48,726 bases of DNA from NCBI RefSeq assembly GCF_000427885.1, contig NZ_KE386600.1, forward strand, positions 17,882 through 66,607. The letters are read 5' to 3'. This DNA is from Glycomyces tenuis DSM 44171. Its GTDB lineage: Bacteria; Actinomycetota; Actinomycetes; Mycobacteriales; Micromonosporaceae. Position 1 is the stretch's first letter. The number at the start of each line of letters is the position of its first letter. The translations under genes and the position numbers were made by a program. Positions 8,123-16,887 of this stretch are shown here, in pieces. The notes below the pieces were generated by a model, which saw nothing but the letters and a program-made list of their open reading frames with translations, was not told the DNA's origin and made no database searches.

Positions 8123-9025
8123 GTGTCAACGAACGTCATGCTCCCCAAGGGGACGGCGCGCCGACGCAGCGACCATCCGCTGTGGTTCCTGATCCCCGCG
8201 CTCGTGATCCTCGTCGTGTTCTTCTTCGTCCCGACGGTGTTCAACTTCGTCTACGCGTTCACCGACTGGTCGAGCTTCAAGAGCGCCATCAACTTCGCCG
8301 GAGTCGACAACTTCACCTCGCTGTTCTCCAACGGCACCTTGCTCAACTCGCTCAAAGTGACCCTCGTGTACGCCGTGCTCGTCGCGTTCTTCCAGAACGC
8401 CTTCGGCCTCGGCCTCGCGCTCCTGCTCGAACGCGACACCATGGTCAACCGCGCCGTCAGGGTCGCCTTCTTCATCCCGGTCATCATGTCCGCGCTCGCC
8501 GTCGGCTACATCTTCCAGGCGCTCCTCAAACCCGACGGCGCCCTCAACGGCATCCTCGGCGCGGTCTTCGGCACCTCCGTGTCGATCCCCTGGCTCGGCA
8601 GCACCACCTGGACGATCGTCGTCGTCGCCGTCGTCCACGCCTGGAAGTGGATGGGCCTGTCCATGCTCATCTACCTCGCCGGGCTCAAGACGATCAACGA
8701 GGACGTCCTCGAAGCGGCGCGCCTCGACGGCGCGAATCGCTGGACCATGTTCCGCGCCATCAGGTTCCCGCTGCTCGCACCCGCCGTGACGTTCAACGTC
8801 GCGACCGCCCTCCTCGGCTCGATGAACGGCTTCGACATCGTCCAGGCCACCACCGAGGGCGGCCCCGGCGGCACGACCGAGCTGCTGAACATCTTCATCT
8901 TCCGGACCTTCGGGCAGGGCCTGTTCGCCCAGGCCACCACCATGAGCCTCGTGCTCTTCCTGACGGTGACCATCCTCGCCTTCCCCGTGATCCGGTTCCT
9001 GCGCAAGAGGGAGGACGTGCTGTGA
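8123..9025 (+). CDS. CUT1 sugar ABC permease (first, MalF-like)
   Basis: 300 residues, six predicted membrane segments starting at about residue 17, and the inner-membrane EAA loop ('EDVLEAARLDGANRW...FPLLAP') that contacts the ATPase. It pairs with the next gene to form the channel. Start GTG 8123 is chosen because AGGAAAGG lies 12 nt upstream. ATG 8138 in the same frame is an alternative that would shorten the N-terminus by five residues. The stop overlaps the next start (GTGA), so translation of the two permeases is coupled. Confidence 0.92.
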   Translation: MSTNVMLPKGTARRRSDHPLWFLIPALVILVVFFFVPTVFNFVYAFTDWSSFKSAINFAGVDNFTSLFSNGTLLNSLKVTLVYAVLVAFFQNAFGLGLALLLERDTMVNRAVRVAFFIPVIMSALAVGYIFQALLKPDGALNGILGAVFGTSVSIPWLGSTTWTIVVVAVVHAWKWMGLSMLIYLAGLKTINEDVLEAARLDGANRWTMFRAIRFPLLAPAVTFNVATALLGSMNGFDIVQATTEGGPGGTTELLNIFIFRTFGQGLFAQATTMSLVLFLTVTILAFPVIRFLRKREDVL

Positions 9026-9906
9026 CCGCCACCGCCACCACCGCGCCGACCCGAACGGCCGCCGCACCGCGGCGGGGGAAGCGCGCGCCGCGCCTGCGCG
9101 GAGCCGTCCAGCCGGTCGCCGCGATCCTCGTCGCGCTCCTCGTGCTCGGCGTCCCGTTCTGGCTCGTCGTCGCCACCGCCGCCAAGACCCAGGCCGAGGC
9201 CCTCGACCCGAACCTCGAGGCGCCCGGCGAATGGCGGCTGTTCGAGAACTTCGCGGCCGTGTTCGCCGACGGGCGCATGATGTCGGCGTTCTTCGGGAGC
9301 CTGCTCGTCATGGTCCCGGCCGTCGTCGGCGTCCTCGTCCTCGGCTCCATGGCCGCCTGGATCCTCGGCCGCCGCGGCGGCCGGCTCAGCGCCGCGATCT
9401 ACGCCCTCGCCATCAGCGGCATCGTCCTGCCCCCGGCCGTGGTCACCATCGTGCTGCTGCTGCGCCAACTCGGCCTCGCCGGGACCGCGCTCGGCATGAT
9501 CGGCGTCTACATGGGCATGTACCTCTCCACGGTGATCTTCTTCGTCACCGGCTTCGTGCGCACCATCCCGCCCGAACTCGAAGAGGCCGCCCGCGTCGAC
9601 GGGGCCGGGCCCGTCAGAGTCTTCGGGCTCATCATCCTGCCGCTGCTGCGGCCGGTGCTCGCCACCGCGACCATCCTGATCTGCCTGTACATCTGGAACG
9701 ACGTGTTCTACGCGCTGTTCGTCATCGGCGGGCGCATCGACACCCTCCCGCTCAACCTGTACCAGGTCGCCAGCGCCGGCCTCTATCTTCAGAACTGGCA
9801 CCTGATCTTCGCCTATATCATCCTCATGAGCCTGCCGCTGCTGATCACCTTCGTGGTCGCGCAGCGCAGGATCATCTCCGGCATCACCAGCGGAGCGGTC
9901 AAGTGA
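9022..9906 (+). CDS. CUT1 sugar ABC permease (second, MalG-like)
   Basis: 294 residues with a basic N-terminus, six predicted membrane segments and the EAA loop ('EEAARVDGAGPVRVF...LPLLRP'). It forms a heterodimeric channel with the preceding permease. The GTG start at 9022 overlaps the upstream stop by four bases. Its own stop overlaps the GTG of the regulator gene in the same way, so the permeases and regulator are translationally coupled. There is no ATPase gene nearby, consistent with use of a shared MsiK-type ATPase. Confidence 0.92.
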   Translation: MTATATTAPTRTAAAPRRGKRAPRLRGAVQPVAAILVALLVLGVPFWLVVATAAKTQAEALDPNLEAPGEWRLFENFAAVFADGRMMSAFFGSLLVMVPAVVGVLVLGSMAAWILGRRGGRLSAAIYALAISGIVLPPAVVTIVLLLRQLGLAGTALGMIGVYMGMYLSTVIFFVTGFVRTIPPELEEAARVDGAGPVRVFGLIILPLLRPVLATATILICLYIWNDVFYALFVIGGRIDTLPLNLYQVASAGLYLQNWHLIFAYIILMSLPLLITFVVAQRRIISGITSGAVK

Positions 9907-10943
9907 GCACCAGGGAAGCAGCGGGCAGGGCGGGCATGAACTCCAGGAACCCGACGATCTCCGACGTCGCCGAGCGCGCCGGCGTGTCGGTCCCGACCGT
10001 GTCCCGCGTCCTGACCGGGGCCGCCCGGGTGAGCCCGGCGAAGCGGGAGCAGGTCGAGGCGGCCATCGCGGAGCTGAACTACCGGCCCAGCGCGGCGGCC
10101 CGCGTGCTCGTCTCCCGCAAGTCCCAGACGATCGCCGTCATCGCGGGCAACACCTCGCGGTACGGCTACGCCGAGACCATCCGCGGCATCGAGATAGCGG
10201 CCCGCGCCGAGGGCTACACGGTCATGATCACCGTCGTCGAGAGCGCCGACGAGGACGAAGTGGACCGAGCGGTCTCGGCGACGCTGACGCAGGCGCTCGC
10301 CGGGGTCATAGTGCTCAAATTCGACCCGCCCGGCGTGGCGGCCCTGGGGAGGCTCTCGACCGACCTCCCCGTCGTCGCCCTCTCCGGCACGCGCGAGACC
10401 GGCCTGCGGCAGGCCGTGCTCGACGAGGCCAGCGCCGCCGAGGAGCTGACCGACCACCTGCTCGGACTCGGCCACGAGACGGTGCACCACGTCCGCATCC
10501 CGCCCTCGCGCCGAGTCGACGGGCGCACGACCGGATGGCGCCGCGCCCTCCGCAGGGCGAAGGCGCCGATCCCGCCGCTCCTCGACGCGACGTGGCTGCC
10601 GCGCAGCGGCGTCGGGATCGGACACGCCCTCGCCGAGGACCCTAGCGCCACCGCCGTCTTCTGCGGCAACGACGAGATCGCCATGGGCGTCATGCGGGGC
10701 CTCGCCGAGAAGGGGCTCCGCGTACCCGAGGACGTCTCGGTGGCCGGATTCGACGACCATCCACTCGCGGAGCTGTGGTCGCCGCCGCTGACGACGGTGG
10801 AGCAGGACTTCGCGGGCCTGGGCCGCCGGGGCTTCCAGCTGCTGCTGGAGGCCCTCGACGGCACCGGCGTCCGCCTCTACTCCTCGGAGCGGCCGCGGCT
10901 GGTGTTCAGGGAGAGCACCGCCGCCCCGAAGGCCCGCTCCTGA
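9903..10943 (+). CDS. LacI-family regulator of carbohydrate locus A
   Basis: 346 residues. The N-terminal LacI helix-turn-helix (ISDVAERAGVSVPTVSRVL) is followed by the hinge with RPSAAARVL and a periplasmic-binding-protein-like sugar-sensing domain ending in the usual DVSVAGFDDHPLAEL and PPLTTVEQD motifs. Start GTG 9903 overlaps the permease stop (GTGA) and has GGAG 7 nt upstream; ATG 9936, nearer the helix-turn-helix, is the alternative. As the last gene of the operon it is the obvious candidate to bind the twin palindromes at 4449-4488, repressing both divergent transcripts until an imported sugar releases it. It ends only 4 bp from the convergent hydrolase gene, with no hairpin between. 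Confidence 0.9.
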   Translation: MSTREAAGRAGMNSRNPTISDVAERAGVSVPTVSRVLTGAARVSPAKREQVEAAIAELNYRPSAAARVLVSRKSQTIAVIAGNTSRYGYAETIRGIEIAARAEGYTVMITVVESADEDEVDRAVSATLTQALAGVIVLKFDPPGVAALGRLSTDLPVVALSGTRETGLRQAVLDEASAAEELTDHLLGLGHETVHHVRIPPSRRVDGRTTGWRRALRRAKAPIPPLLDATWLPRSGVGIGHALAEDPSATAVFCGNDEIAMGVMRGLAEKGLRVPEDVSVAGFDDHPLAELWSPPLTTVEQDFAGLGRRGFQLLLEALDGTGVRLYSSERPRLVFRESTAAPKARS

Positions 10944-10947
10944 GCGG

Positions 10948-11814
10948 TCACTCGCCGAGGACCTTGCGCAGGGTCGCGGCGAAGGCCTCGGGGTCGCTGG
11001 TCTGGCCGTACTCGCCGCCGAGGAAACCGCCGTGGTCGCCGGGGAAGACGACCGCTTCGTCACCGAGCCGCTCGGCCGTGAACCGCGCGGCGCGGGCGGC
11101 CAGAGTCTGACCCGATTCGGCCCCGACGGCGATCACGACGCGGGTCGAGGCGGCCCGCAGCGCGTCGAAGTCGTATCGGTAGGCGTTGCACGTGACGATG
11201 TTCTGACCGGTGAGGGGGTCGTCGCGGGAGCCGTCGTCCTCACTCGGCAGCCCGAAGGCGGCGGGGTCGGGCGCGGGCTGCTTCGCGAACTCCTCGGTGA
11301 TCGGGCCGTCGTGGGAGACCAGCACGATGAACTTCGCCATCGCCGGACCGAAGCCCGAATCGAGGTAGGTCCGTCGGAGGTCCTCGCAGGCGGCCAGCAC
11401 GGCCTCGCGGTCGGGCAGGTCCTGGGGCGCGGGCGGCTCGTGGGCGACCACGGTGCGCACCTGCTCGGGGTGGCGGGCCACCAGGGCGAGGGCGTTCACC
11501 GCGCCGCCGCTGGAGCCGAAGAGGTCCACCGGGCCGGTGCCGATCGCCGCGATCAGCCGGTGCAGGTCGTCGGCGTGCTCTTCGACCTCGGTCTGCTCGG
11601 CGTCGTCGGTGCGCTTGCTGCGTTCCGAGCCGCGGGGGTCGTAGGTGACGACCGTGCGGTCGGTGAAGTGCCCCGCGAGCGTCGCGAAGCCGGGCGCGGC
11701 CATCGGCGATCCGACCAGCAGCAGGGTCGGCTCGGTACCGGTGCCGCCTTCGCGGACGTCGTAGTGGAGGACGGCGCCGGGCGCCTCGACGGTGCGGCTC
11801 TGCGGTTCGGCCAT
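10948..11814 (-). CDS. Alpha/beta hydrolase
   Basis: 288 residues. Alpha/beta-hydrolase fold with the nucleophile elbow G-S-S-G-G (Ser102), an oxyanion-hole region around LLLVGSPMAAPGF, the strand motif VVTYDPRGSERS, and a C-terminal GDHGGF that supplies the catalytic His. The closest general type is the esterase/haloperoxidase-like hydrolases of actinomycetes. The substrate cannot be read. The frame is open to 11850, but ATG 11814 is preferred because AAGGAG lies 5 nt upstream. It converges with the LacI gene of locus A with 4 bp between the two stops. Nothing in the context ties it to sugar metabolism. Confidence 0.85.
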   Translation of the reverse strand: MAEPQSRTVEAPGAVLHYDVREGGTGTEPTLLLVGSPMAAPGFATLAGHFTDRTVVTYDPRGSERSKRTDDAEQTEVEEHADDLHRLIAAIGTGPVDLFGSSGGAVNALALVARHPEQVRTVVAHEPPAPQDLPDREAVLAACEDLRRTYLDSGFGPAMAKFIVLVSHDGPITEEFAKQPAPDPAAFGLPSEDDGSRDDPLTGQNIVTCNAYRYDFDALRAASTRVVIAVGAESGQTLAARAARFTAERLGDEAVVFPGDHGGFLGGEYGQTSDPEAFAATLRKVLGE

Positions 11815-11901
11815 GACTGCTCCTTCAGCGGTATTTGAGGTTCCAGTCATACAGACGAGGTGCGACGAACGGATTCATCGGCGCTCGCCGACTTCGCTCG
11901 A

Positions 11902-12981
11902 CTACTGGGACACGATGGGCTCGACGGAGCTGCGGACCACCAGGTGGGTGCCGAGGACGGTGTGCGGCGGGGGACCGCCGTGCTTGGCGTGCTGGAGGGC
12001 GAGCCGCACGGCGGTGCGCCCGAGCTCCTCGTGCGGCTGGTAGACGGTGGTCAGGCCGATGTCCATCGCCGGGGGCAGGTCGTCGAAGCCGACCATCGAG
12101 ATGTCCTCGGGCACGTTCAGGCCGCGCTCGATGATCGCCTGCCGGGCCCCGGCGGCGATCTGGTCGTTGCAGGCGAACACGGCGGTGAAGTCCCGCTCGC
12201 CGGAGGCGAGCCGCTCGGTCATCATCCGGTAGCCCTCGTGCCGCTCCAGCGTGCCCTCGACCTCCAGGTCCGGGTCGTGCGGCACGCCGTGCGCGGCCAG
12301 CGCCTTGCGGTAGCCCTCGATGCGGGCCTCGGCGGTGGTGTAGCCGACGCGGTGGCCGAGGAACAGGATCCGCTTGTGCCCGTTGGACAGCAGGTGGCTG
12401 GTGGCCGCGAAGGCGCCGCCGGTGTTGTCGTACTCCACGACCACGGCGGGCACGTCGGGGCCCAGCGGCGGGCGGCCGCACAGCACCAGCCGCGAGCCGA
12501 TGGACGCCAGCGCGTGCGCGTACCGGCTCATCCGGGCCCGGTAGGCCTCGTCGGCCGCCACGTTGCCGACCAGGATCACCGCTTCGGGGTGCTGCTCGCG
12601 CATGAACTGCACCATGGCCAGCTCGCGCTCGGCGTCCCCGCCGGTGGTGCCGATCTGGCACAGCCGGTTGTCCTCGGCGGCCTGCGTCTCGACTCCCTGG
12701 GCGACGTGGGCGTAGTGCGGTGATATGACCGAGTTGACGATGATGGCGATGCTCTTGCGCGCATTGCCGACCAGGGCTCTGGCATGGCTGTTGGCGACGT
12801 AGTCCAGCTCTTCGACGGCCCGCATGACCTTGCTGCGGGTGGCCGGGGCGGCGGGGTAGCTGCCGGACAGGATCCGGGAGACGGTGGCGACCGAGACTCC
12901 AGCCCGCTCGGCCACCTCGCGGATGGTCGTGTGGCGCGTGCCCTTGCCCGAGTCGTTCGGCTTCCGCGCCACCGCACCCAC
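11902..12981 (-). CDS. LacI-family regulator of the rhamnogalacturonan locus
   Basis: 359 residues. LacI helix-turn-helix (TIREVAERAGVSVATVSRIL), hinge (VANSHARALVGNARK) and sugar-sensing domain with GFDDLPPAMDIGLTTVYQP near the end. Start GTG 12981 as given; GTG 12972 in the same frame is also plausible, because AAAGG then sits at a better distance. It is the only regulator in the pectin-degradation region, and the GTTAAAACGATTTAAC-type operators before the binding-protein gene and the two lyase genes fit this family, so it most likely represses them. A related half-site lies in its own upstream region. Confidence 0.9.
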   Translation of the reverse strand: MGAVARKPNDSGKGTRHTTIREVAERAGVSVATVSRILSGSYPAAPATRSKVMRAVEELDYVANSHARALVGNARKSIAIIVNSVISPHYAHVAQGVETQAAEDNRLCQIGTTGGDAERELAMVQFMREQHPEAVILVGNVAADEAYRARMSRYAHALASIGSRLVLCGRPPLGPDVPAVVVEYDNTGGAFAATSHLLSNGHKRILFLGHRVGYTTAEARIEGYRKALAAHGVPHDPDLEVEGTLERHEGYRMMTERLASGERDFTAVFACNDQIAAGARQAIIERGLNVPEDISMVGFDDLPPAMDIGLTTVYQPHEELGRTAVRLALQHAKHGGPPPHTVLGTHLVVRSSVEPIVSQ

Positions 12982-12986
12982 CTTTT

Positions 12987-13047
12987 GTTAAAACGTCGCA
13001 ATAACGGTTACAGAAACAATGATTCCCGCTCGCCCCGGGAGTGTCAA
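12987..13047 (-). promoter_or_regulatory. Possible promoter and operator half-site of the LacI gene
   Basis: On the minus strand a TTGACA (13047-13042) is present but the -10 is unclear. GTTAAAACG at 12987-12995 matches the first nine bases of the locus B operator, and the right half is degenerate. This may be an autoregulatory site. Confidence 0.3.
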
Positions 13048-13058
13048 GCGGGGGCCGA

Positions 13059-13088
13059 CGCCACAGGCGGCACGTCACCGCCGTGGCG
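13059..13088 (-). terminator. Hairpin downstream of the orphan binding-protein gene
   Basis: CGCCAC-a-GGCGG (13059-13070) pairs with CCGCC-GTGGCG (13078-13088) around a 7-nt loop with one bulged base. It lies 27 bp after the stop of the minus-strand binding-protein gene. Confidence 0.5.
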
Positions 13089-13115
13089 CCGGCCGCTCCG
13101 CCGCTCGGCGCGGGC

Positions 13116-14411
13116 TCACTGCTCGGCGGCGAACAGGGTCTCGGCTTCGGTGAAGAAGAGATCGGCCGCCTCGGCGTAGTCCATCTCGCCGTACTGGACC
13201 TGCTCGTAGATCTCCATGAACTTGGCCTCGACCCCGCCGGCGGCCGCCGGCGGGACCGGCGGCGCCGGCTTGATGTAGTCCTTGACGCTCTCCTCGTAGT
13301 CGAGGATCGCCTGGGAGTACTCGTCGATCTCGACGTTCTCCAGCCCGGCGGTGGTGGACGGGATGCCGCGGTTGGTGCCGAGGATCGCGATGGCCTCAGG
13401 ATCGGTCAGGAAGAACTCGATGAACTTGGCGCTCTCCTCGGGGTACTCGGTGTTGGCCCCGATCACCAGCTGCATCGACGGCTTCAAGTAGATCCCGAGG
13501 TTGTCGGGGTCGCTCGTGGGCGGGGGCGCCAGCTTGAGCTCCCCGCCGAGGTCGGCCACGGTCGGGGCGATGCCGCTCAGGGCGCTGTCCCAGCGGAACT
13601 GGGAGGCGATCGCGTCGGCGGCCATGCCGTCGCCGCCGGTCCATTCGGCCATCTCCTCGGCCGAGGGGACGTGGTCCTGCGCGATGAGGTCGGCGGGCAT
13701 GCTCCAGTACTCGATGAGCTGGTCCTTGGTGAAGCCCAGCGACTTGAGGTCCTCGGAGTAGAAGGCGCCGCCCTGCTGGTGCAGCCACATCTCCATGTAG
13801 AGGTAGGAGCGGGCCCAGTCCTCGGCTCCCCACTTGCCCTCGCCGAGGGCGGTGCTCAAGGTGGCGACGGCGTCCATGTAGTCGTCCCAGCTGTGGCCGA
13901 CCTCGGGCGCGGGGATGCCGTGCTCGGCGAACCAGTCGGCGCGGTAGATCATGCCGGTGGTGTTGGCGGCGACCGGGACCGCGACGAGCTCGTCGTTCAG
14001 CCGCCCCGGGTCCAGCAGGGTCGGGTCCCGGAAGGCGGCGGTGTCGATCAGGTCGTCGAGGGGCAGCAGCATGCCGTTCTCGGCGAACTGGCGCAGGCGC
14101 GGGTAGTCCATCTGGAACACGTCGGGCAGATCGCGGGAGGCCATGCGGCCGGTCAGGCTCTCCCACAGCTCCGCGTAGCCGTAGAAGTTCGTCTGGACCT
14201 TGATGCCCTCGTTCTTCTGCTGGAACAGCTCGGCGGCCTGCTGGGTGAGGTCGGCGCGGACGTCGTCGCCCCACCATTCGAAGCTGATGGTGATCGGGTC
14301 GTCGGCGGTCCCGGCGGGGCCGTCGTCCCCGCAGGCGGCCGTGGCGCCCACCGCGGCGGCGGCCGCGGCGCCCGCCAGGACGCTTCGGCGGCGGATCGGA
14401 TAGCGGTTCAT
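13116..14411 (-). CDS. Tat-exported lipoprotein solute-binding protein without local permeases
   Basis: 431 residues. The N-terminus combines a twin-arginine motif (RRRSVLAG, R7-R9) with a lipobox ending at C27, so it should be exported folded and lipid-anchored. The mature domain is a family 1 extracellular sugar-binding protein (SFEWWGDDVR, QQKNEGIKVQ, PDVFQMDYPRLRQFAENGML). Unlike locus A, no permease or ATPase gene lies beside it. Between a LacI gene and a rhamnogalacturonan lyase, and behind the locus B operator, it is best read as the receptor for rhamnogalacturonan oligosaccharides. The start ATG 14411 is preceded by AAGGAG, with 10 nt between the GGAG and the ATG. Confidence 0.9.
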   Translation of the reverse strand: MNRYPIRRRSVLAGAAAAAAVGATAACGDDGPAGTADDPITISFEWWGDDVRADLTQQAAELFQQKNEGIKVQTNFYGYAELWESLTGRMASRDLPDVFQMDYPRLRQFAENGMLLPLDDLIDTAAFRDPTLLDPGRLNDELVAVPVAANTTGMIYRADWFAEHGIPAPEVGHSWDDYMDAVATLSTALGEGKWGAEDWARSYLYMEMWLHQQGGAFYSEDLKSLGFTKDQLIEYWSMPADLIAQDHVPSAEEMAEWTGGDGMAADAIASQFRWDSALSGIAPTVADLGGELKLAPPPTSDPDNLGIYLKPSMQLVIGANTEYPEESAKFIEFFLTDPEAIAILGTNRGIPSTTAGLENVEIDEYSQAILDYEESVKDYIKPAPPVPPAAAGGVEAKFMEIYEQVQYGEMDYAEAADLFFTEAETLFAAEQ

Positions 14412-14483
14412 CGTTGGTGCTCTCCTTCTTGCAGAGGGGTCCCGCTTGCGCGGGCCGTCACGTCGAGCGGTCGGGGCCCGCCG

Positions 14484-14542
14484 TTTAAATCGTTTTAACT
14501 TTTGGTTTCGCCACCATAGAACGCGCTTTCCGAAGCTGTCAA
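14484..14542 (-). promoter_or_regulatory. Promoter and LacI-type operator of the orphan binding protein
   Basis: Minus strand: -35 TTGACA (14542-14537), 18-bp spacer, -10 TATGGT (14518-14513). The operator at 14484-14499 (minus-strand GTTAAAACGATTTAAA) starts 13 bp after the -10 and matches 15 of 16 bases of the site before the PL26 gene. Confidence 0.7.
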
Positions 14543-14595
14543 GGCCCGCTCCGTAACGTTTCAGTGGCGGGCTTCGAGGTGTCCGCGCGTGCTCG

Positions 14596-14634
14596 GGCGC
14601 CCGTCCGCCGAGTTCGCCTCGGCGGACGGGCGCC
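14596..14634 (-). terminator. Terminator hairpin of the PL11 lyase gene
   Basis: Perfect 17-bp stem (14596-14612 with 14618-14634) and a 5-nt loop, 51 bp after the minus-strand stop. It separates the lyase and binding-protein transcripts. Confidence 0.7.
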
Positions 14635-14685
14635 GCGCCACCGGACCGATGCGGCCCGCCGCGGTGCTCCGCGGCGCTCGCCCGG

Positions 14686-16530
14686 TCAGTAGGTGATGTT
14701 CGGCGTCTCCGGCTCGTCCATGCCCTCGCCGAGGAAGTAGTCGACGTGGTGGGACTGCATGTAGCCCTTGACGGTCATGTCGTTGCGGTAGGCAGGGTTG
14801 TGCGCCAGGGTGTACAGCCCGATGTCGCTCGGCCGGTCGGTGGTGAACACGATCAGCTCGTCGTACTCCCCGTTCGGCAGGACGACCTCCTCGCGCCAGT
14901 CGCCGAAGACGTCGGCGATGAGCGCGGGCTGGCCACGCGGCCCGACGACGCCGCCGTAACCCCAGGTGGACTCCAGCCTCGGCAGGCTGCCGGAAGGGGC
15001 GGGGTTCTCCCAGTCCCATTCCTCGATCTTGCCGTCGTTGAACAGCTCCAGGGTGACGTCGCCGTCCCACCACAGGCCCATCTGCGGCCACGGCGCGTTG
15101 CCGGAGTCGGTGGTGAGCTGGTCGGTGGGGCCGTTGTAGAGCCCGGAGAAGGACCAGGTCTCCATGCCCGGGAAGCGGGGATCGATGTCGCCGGCCATGC
15201 CGCGGCCGACATCGGCCGGGCCTCCGTAGTGCTCCCATATCAGCTCGCCGGTGGCGGCGTCGTAGTAATACTCCAGCAGACCGCTGGGGTTGTTCTGCTG
15301 CACGCCGTAGCCTTCCAGGCCCGGGCGGCTCGGGTCGATGTCGGCGATGTGGAAGCGGTCGCCGTGGACGACGCCCTGGTCGGTCATCGAGTACCGCAGG
15401 GTGCCGTCGCCGTTGAGCACGAATCCGATGTCGGCGTACTCGTCGGTGCCGTCGCCGTCGACGTCGATGCAGCGGCTGTTGTGCCCGTCGGGGATATTCT
15501 GGTTGCCGCGCAGCCATTTCCACTGCATGGAGACTTCGCCGCCGTCGAAGTCCCAGGCGGTCATCATGAGGTTGAAGCCGCCGTCGCCGATCCGGTTCTT
15601 CAGGAAGGCCACGAGGCTCGGCGTCTGGCCGTCGAGGTAGCAGGTGGCGAACCGCGCGTACATCGGACCGTCGGCGACGTAGTCGGTCGGGATCGGTGCC
15701 GCGTCCCGCAGCGCCCCGGTCTGGCCGTCGATCATGGCGATGAACTGCTCGGTGTCGTCGTCGTGGGAGAAGGTCTCGCCGTCGCCGAAGGTGACGCCGT
15801 TGGCGATGCGCACCGCGACCTCGGAGCGGCCGTCGCCGTCGAAGTCGTAGACGGTGACGCCGTCGTTGTGGCCCACGTCGATCGTGGCCGAGCCGCCCTC
15901 GATGTTGTCGCGGTCGACGCTGTTGGGGCCCATGTCGACCGACCAGAGGAACTCGCCGTCGCCGGTGTAGGCCTCGATCTGCTGGTGGGGAGTGCCGTGC
16001 CGGTCGACCACGTAGTCGTACTCGCCGTCGCCGTCGAGGTCGCCGACCCACGCGAACTGGATCGTGCCGCCGTCGCGCAGGGGGATCCGGACCGCGGGCT
16101 CGTCGGCGTGGTTCGCGCTCAGCGCGAACTCGCCGCTCGGATCCTGCTCCTGCCCGTCGACCACCGGGGCCACCCGGTAGGCGTTGGACCGCGAGGGGTC
16201 GACGGCGGTGTCGAGGTAGTTGGTGCCGCCGGTCAGGACCTCGCCGTTGATCCGCTCCCATGAGCCGCCGTCGGTCGAGCGGTAGACGTTGAAGCCGATG
16301 CCGTCGGGGTCCAGGCCCAGCAGGCGCCAGGAGACCAGGACGTCGTCGCCGTTGCGCACGGCCACGACCCCGCGGCCGAGATCTTCCATCTGCCTTCCGG
16401 TCTGCGCGGGCGCGGCGTCGGATTCGGCGTCGTCCGCTCCGGCGGTGGTGGTGCCGACCGCGAAGGCCGCCGAGGCGGCCAGGAGGCCGACGGCGGCCGT
16501 CGCGGTCCAGCGTTTCGTAAACGTTTTCAC
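14686..16530 (-). CDS. Secreted rhamnogalacturonan lyase, family PL11
   Basis: 614 residues with a Sec signal peptide (about 1-32). The mature protein has the PL11 pattern: an N-terminal Fn3-like part (MEDLGRGVVAVRNGDDVLVSWR, GIGFNVYRSTDGGSW) followed by an eight-bladed beta-propeller with repeated calcium-loop motifs (GDLDGDGEYDYVVDRHG, DFDGDGRSEVAVRIANG, DVDGDGTDEYADIGFV) and YesW/YesX-like segments. It should cleave the alpha-1,4 bond between rhamnose and galacturonic acid in rhamnogalacturonan I by beta-elimination, with calcium. The start is GTG 16530, with TTTGGAG upstream. Endo versus exo action is not decided by sequence alone, but most bacterial single-domain PL11 enzymes of this type act internally. 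It is divergent from the PL26 lyase. Confidence 0.93.
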   Translation of the reverse strand: MKTFTKRWTATAAVGLLAASAAFAVGTTTAGADDAESDAAPAQTGRQMEDLGRGVVAVRNGDDVLVSWRLLGLDPDGIGFNVYRSTDGGSWERINGEVLTGGTNYLDTAVDPSRSNAYRVAPVVDGQEQDPSGEFALSANHADEPAVRIPLRDGGTIQFAWVGDLDGDGEYDYVVDRHGTPHQQIEAYTGDGEFLWSVDMGPNSVDRDNIEGGSATIDVGHNDGVTVYDFDGDGRSEVAVRIANGVTFGDGETFSHDDDTEQFIAMIDGQTGALRDAAPIPTDYVADGPMYARFATCYLDGQTPSLVAFLKNRIGDGGFNLMMTAWDFDGGEVSMQWKWLRGNQNIPDGHNSRCIDVDGDGTDEYADIGFVLNGDGTLRYSMTDQGVVHGDRFHIADIDPSRPGLEGYGVQQNNPSGLLEYYYDAATGELIWEHYGGPADVGRGMAGDIDPRFPGMETWSFSGLYNGPTDQLTTDSGNAPWPQMGLWWDGDVTLELFNDGKIEEWDWENPAPSGSLPRLESTWGYGGVVGPRGQPALIADVFGDWREEVVLPNGEYDELIVFTTDRPSDIGLYTLAHNPAYRNDMTVKGYMQSHHVDYFLGEGMDEPETPNITY

Positions 16531-16561
16531 TATAACTCCAAAGATGCCGGTTGAAGTTTGG

Positions 16562-16577
16562 GTTGAATCGTTCTAAC
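16562..16577 (-). promoter_or_regulatory. LacI-type operator before the PL11 lyase
   Basis: GTTGAATCGTTCTAAC matches the reverse complement of the PL26 operator at 14 of 16 positions and keeps the outer GTT/AAC arms and central CG. It lies 32 bp from the GTG start. Confidence 0.6.
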
Positions 16578-16829
16578 CTCGTTTCGATCAGCCGCACTCG
16601 CGCGCGGCGGACGCCCGGGTCATCGGCGCTCTCGCGTTCGAACACGACGAGGCGCATTGTTCCACACATCTAAACATAGACGTTTATAGATTACAAGAGG
16701 GCATTGAACTGCAATTACTGAGCACGAGCTGCTGTTCTTGTGATGTTTGAGGCTCTTGTGAATCGGCTGGGTGGCGGCTGGGGACTCCATTCGCGCCCGT
16801 GCGTCGGCGTCTCGGATCACGATCCTCGG

Positions 16830-16887
16830 TTGACTGGCGATCGACGCATGGCTATATTGAAGCCTCGAGAAGTTAAAACGATTTAAC
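16830..16887 (+). promoter_or_regulatory. Promoter and LacI-type operator of the PL26 lyase
   Basis: -35 TTGACT (16830-16835), 17-bp spacer, -10 TATATT (16853-16858), then operator GTTAAAACGATTTAAC (16872-16887), a 16-bp near-perfect dyad starting 13 bp after the -10, where bound repressor would block the start of transcription. Confidence 0.75.

Noticed and set aside
14561..16669. A 702-codon minus-strand frame over the PL11 gene
   Set aside because: Arg/Pro-rich shadow. The neighbouring frame encodes a signal peptide and the calcium-loop propeller.
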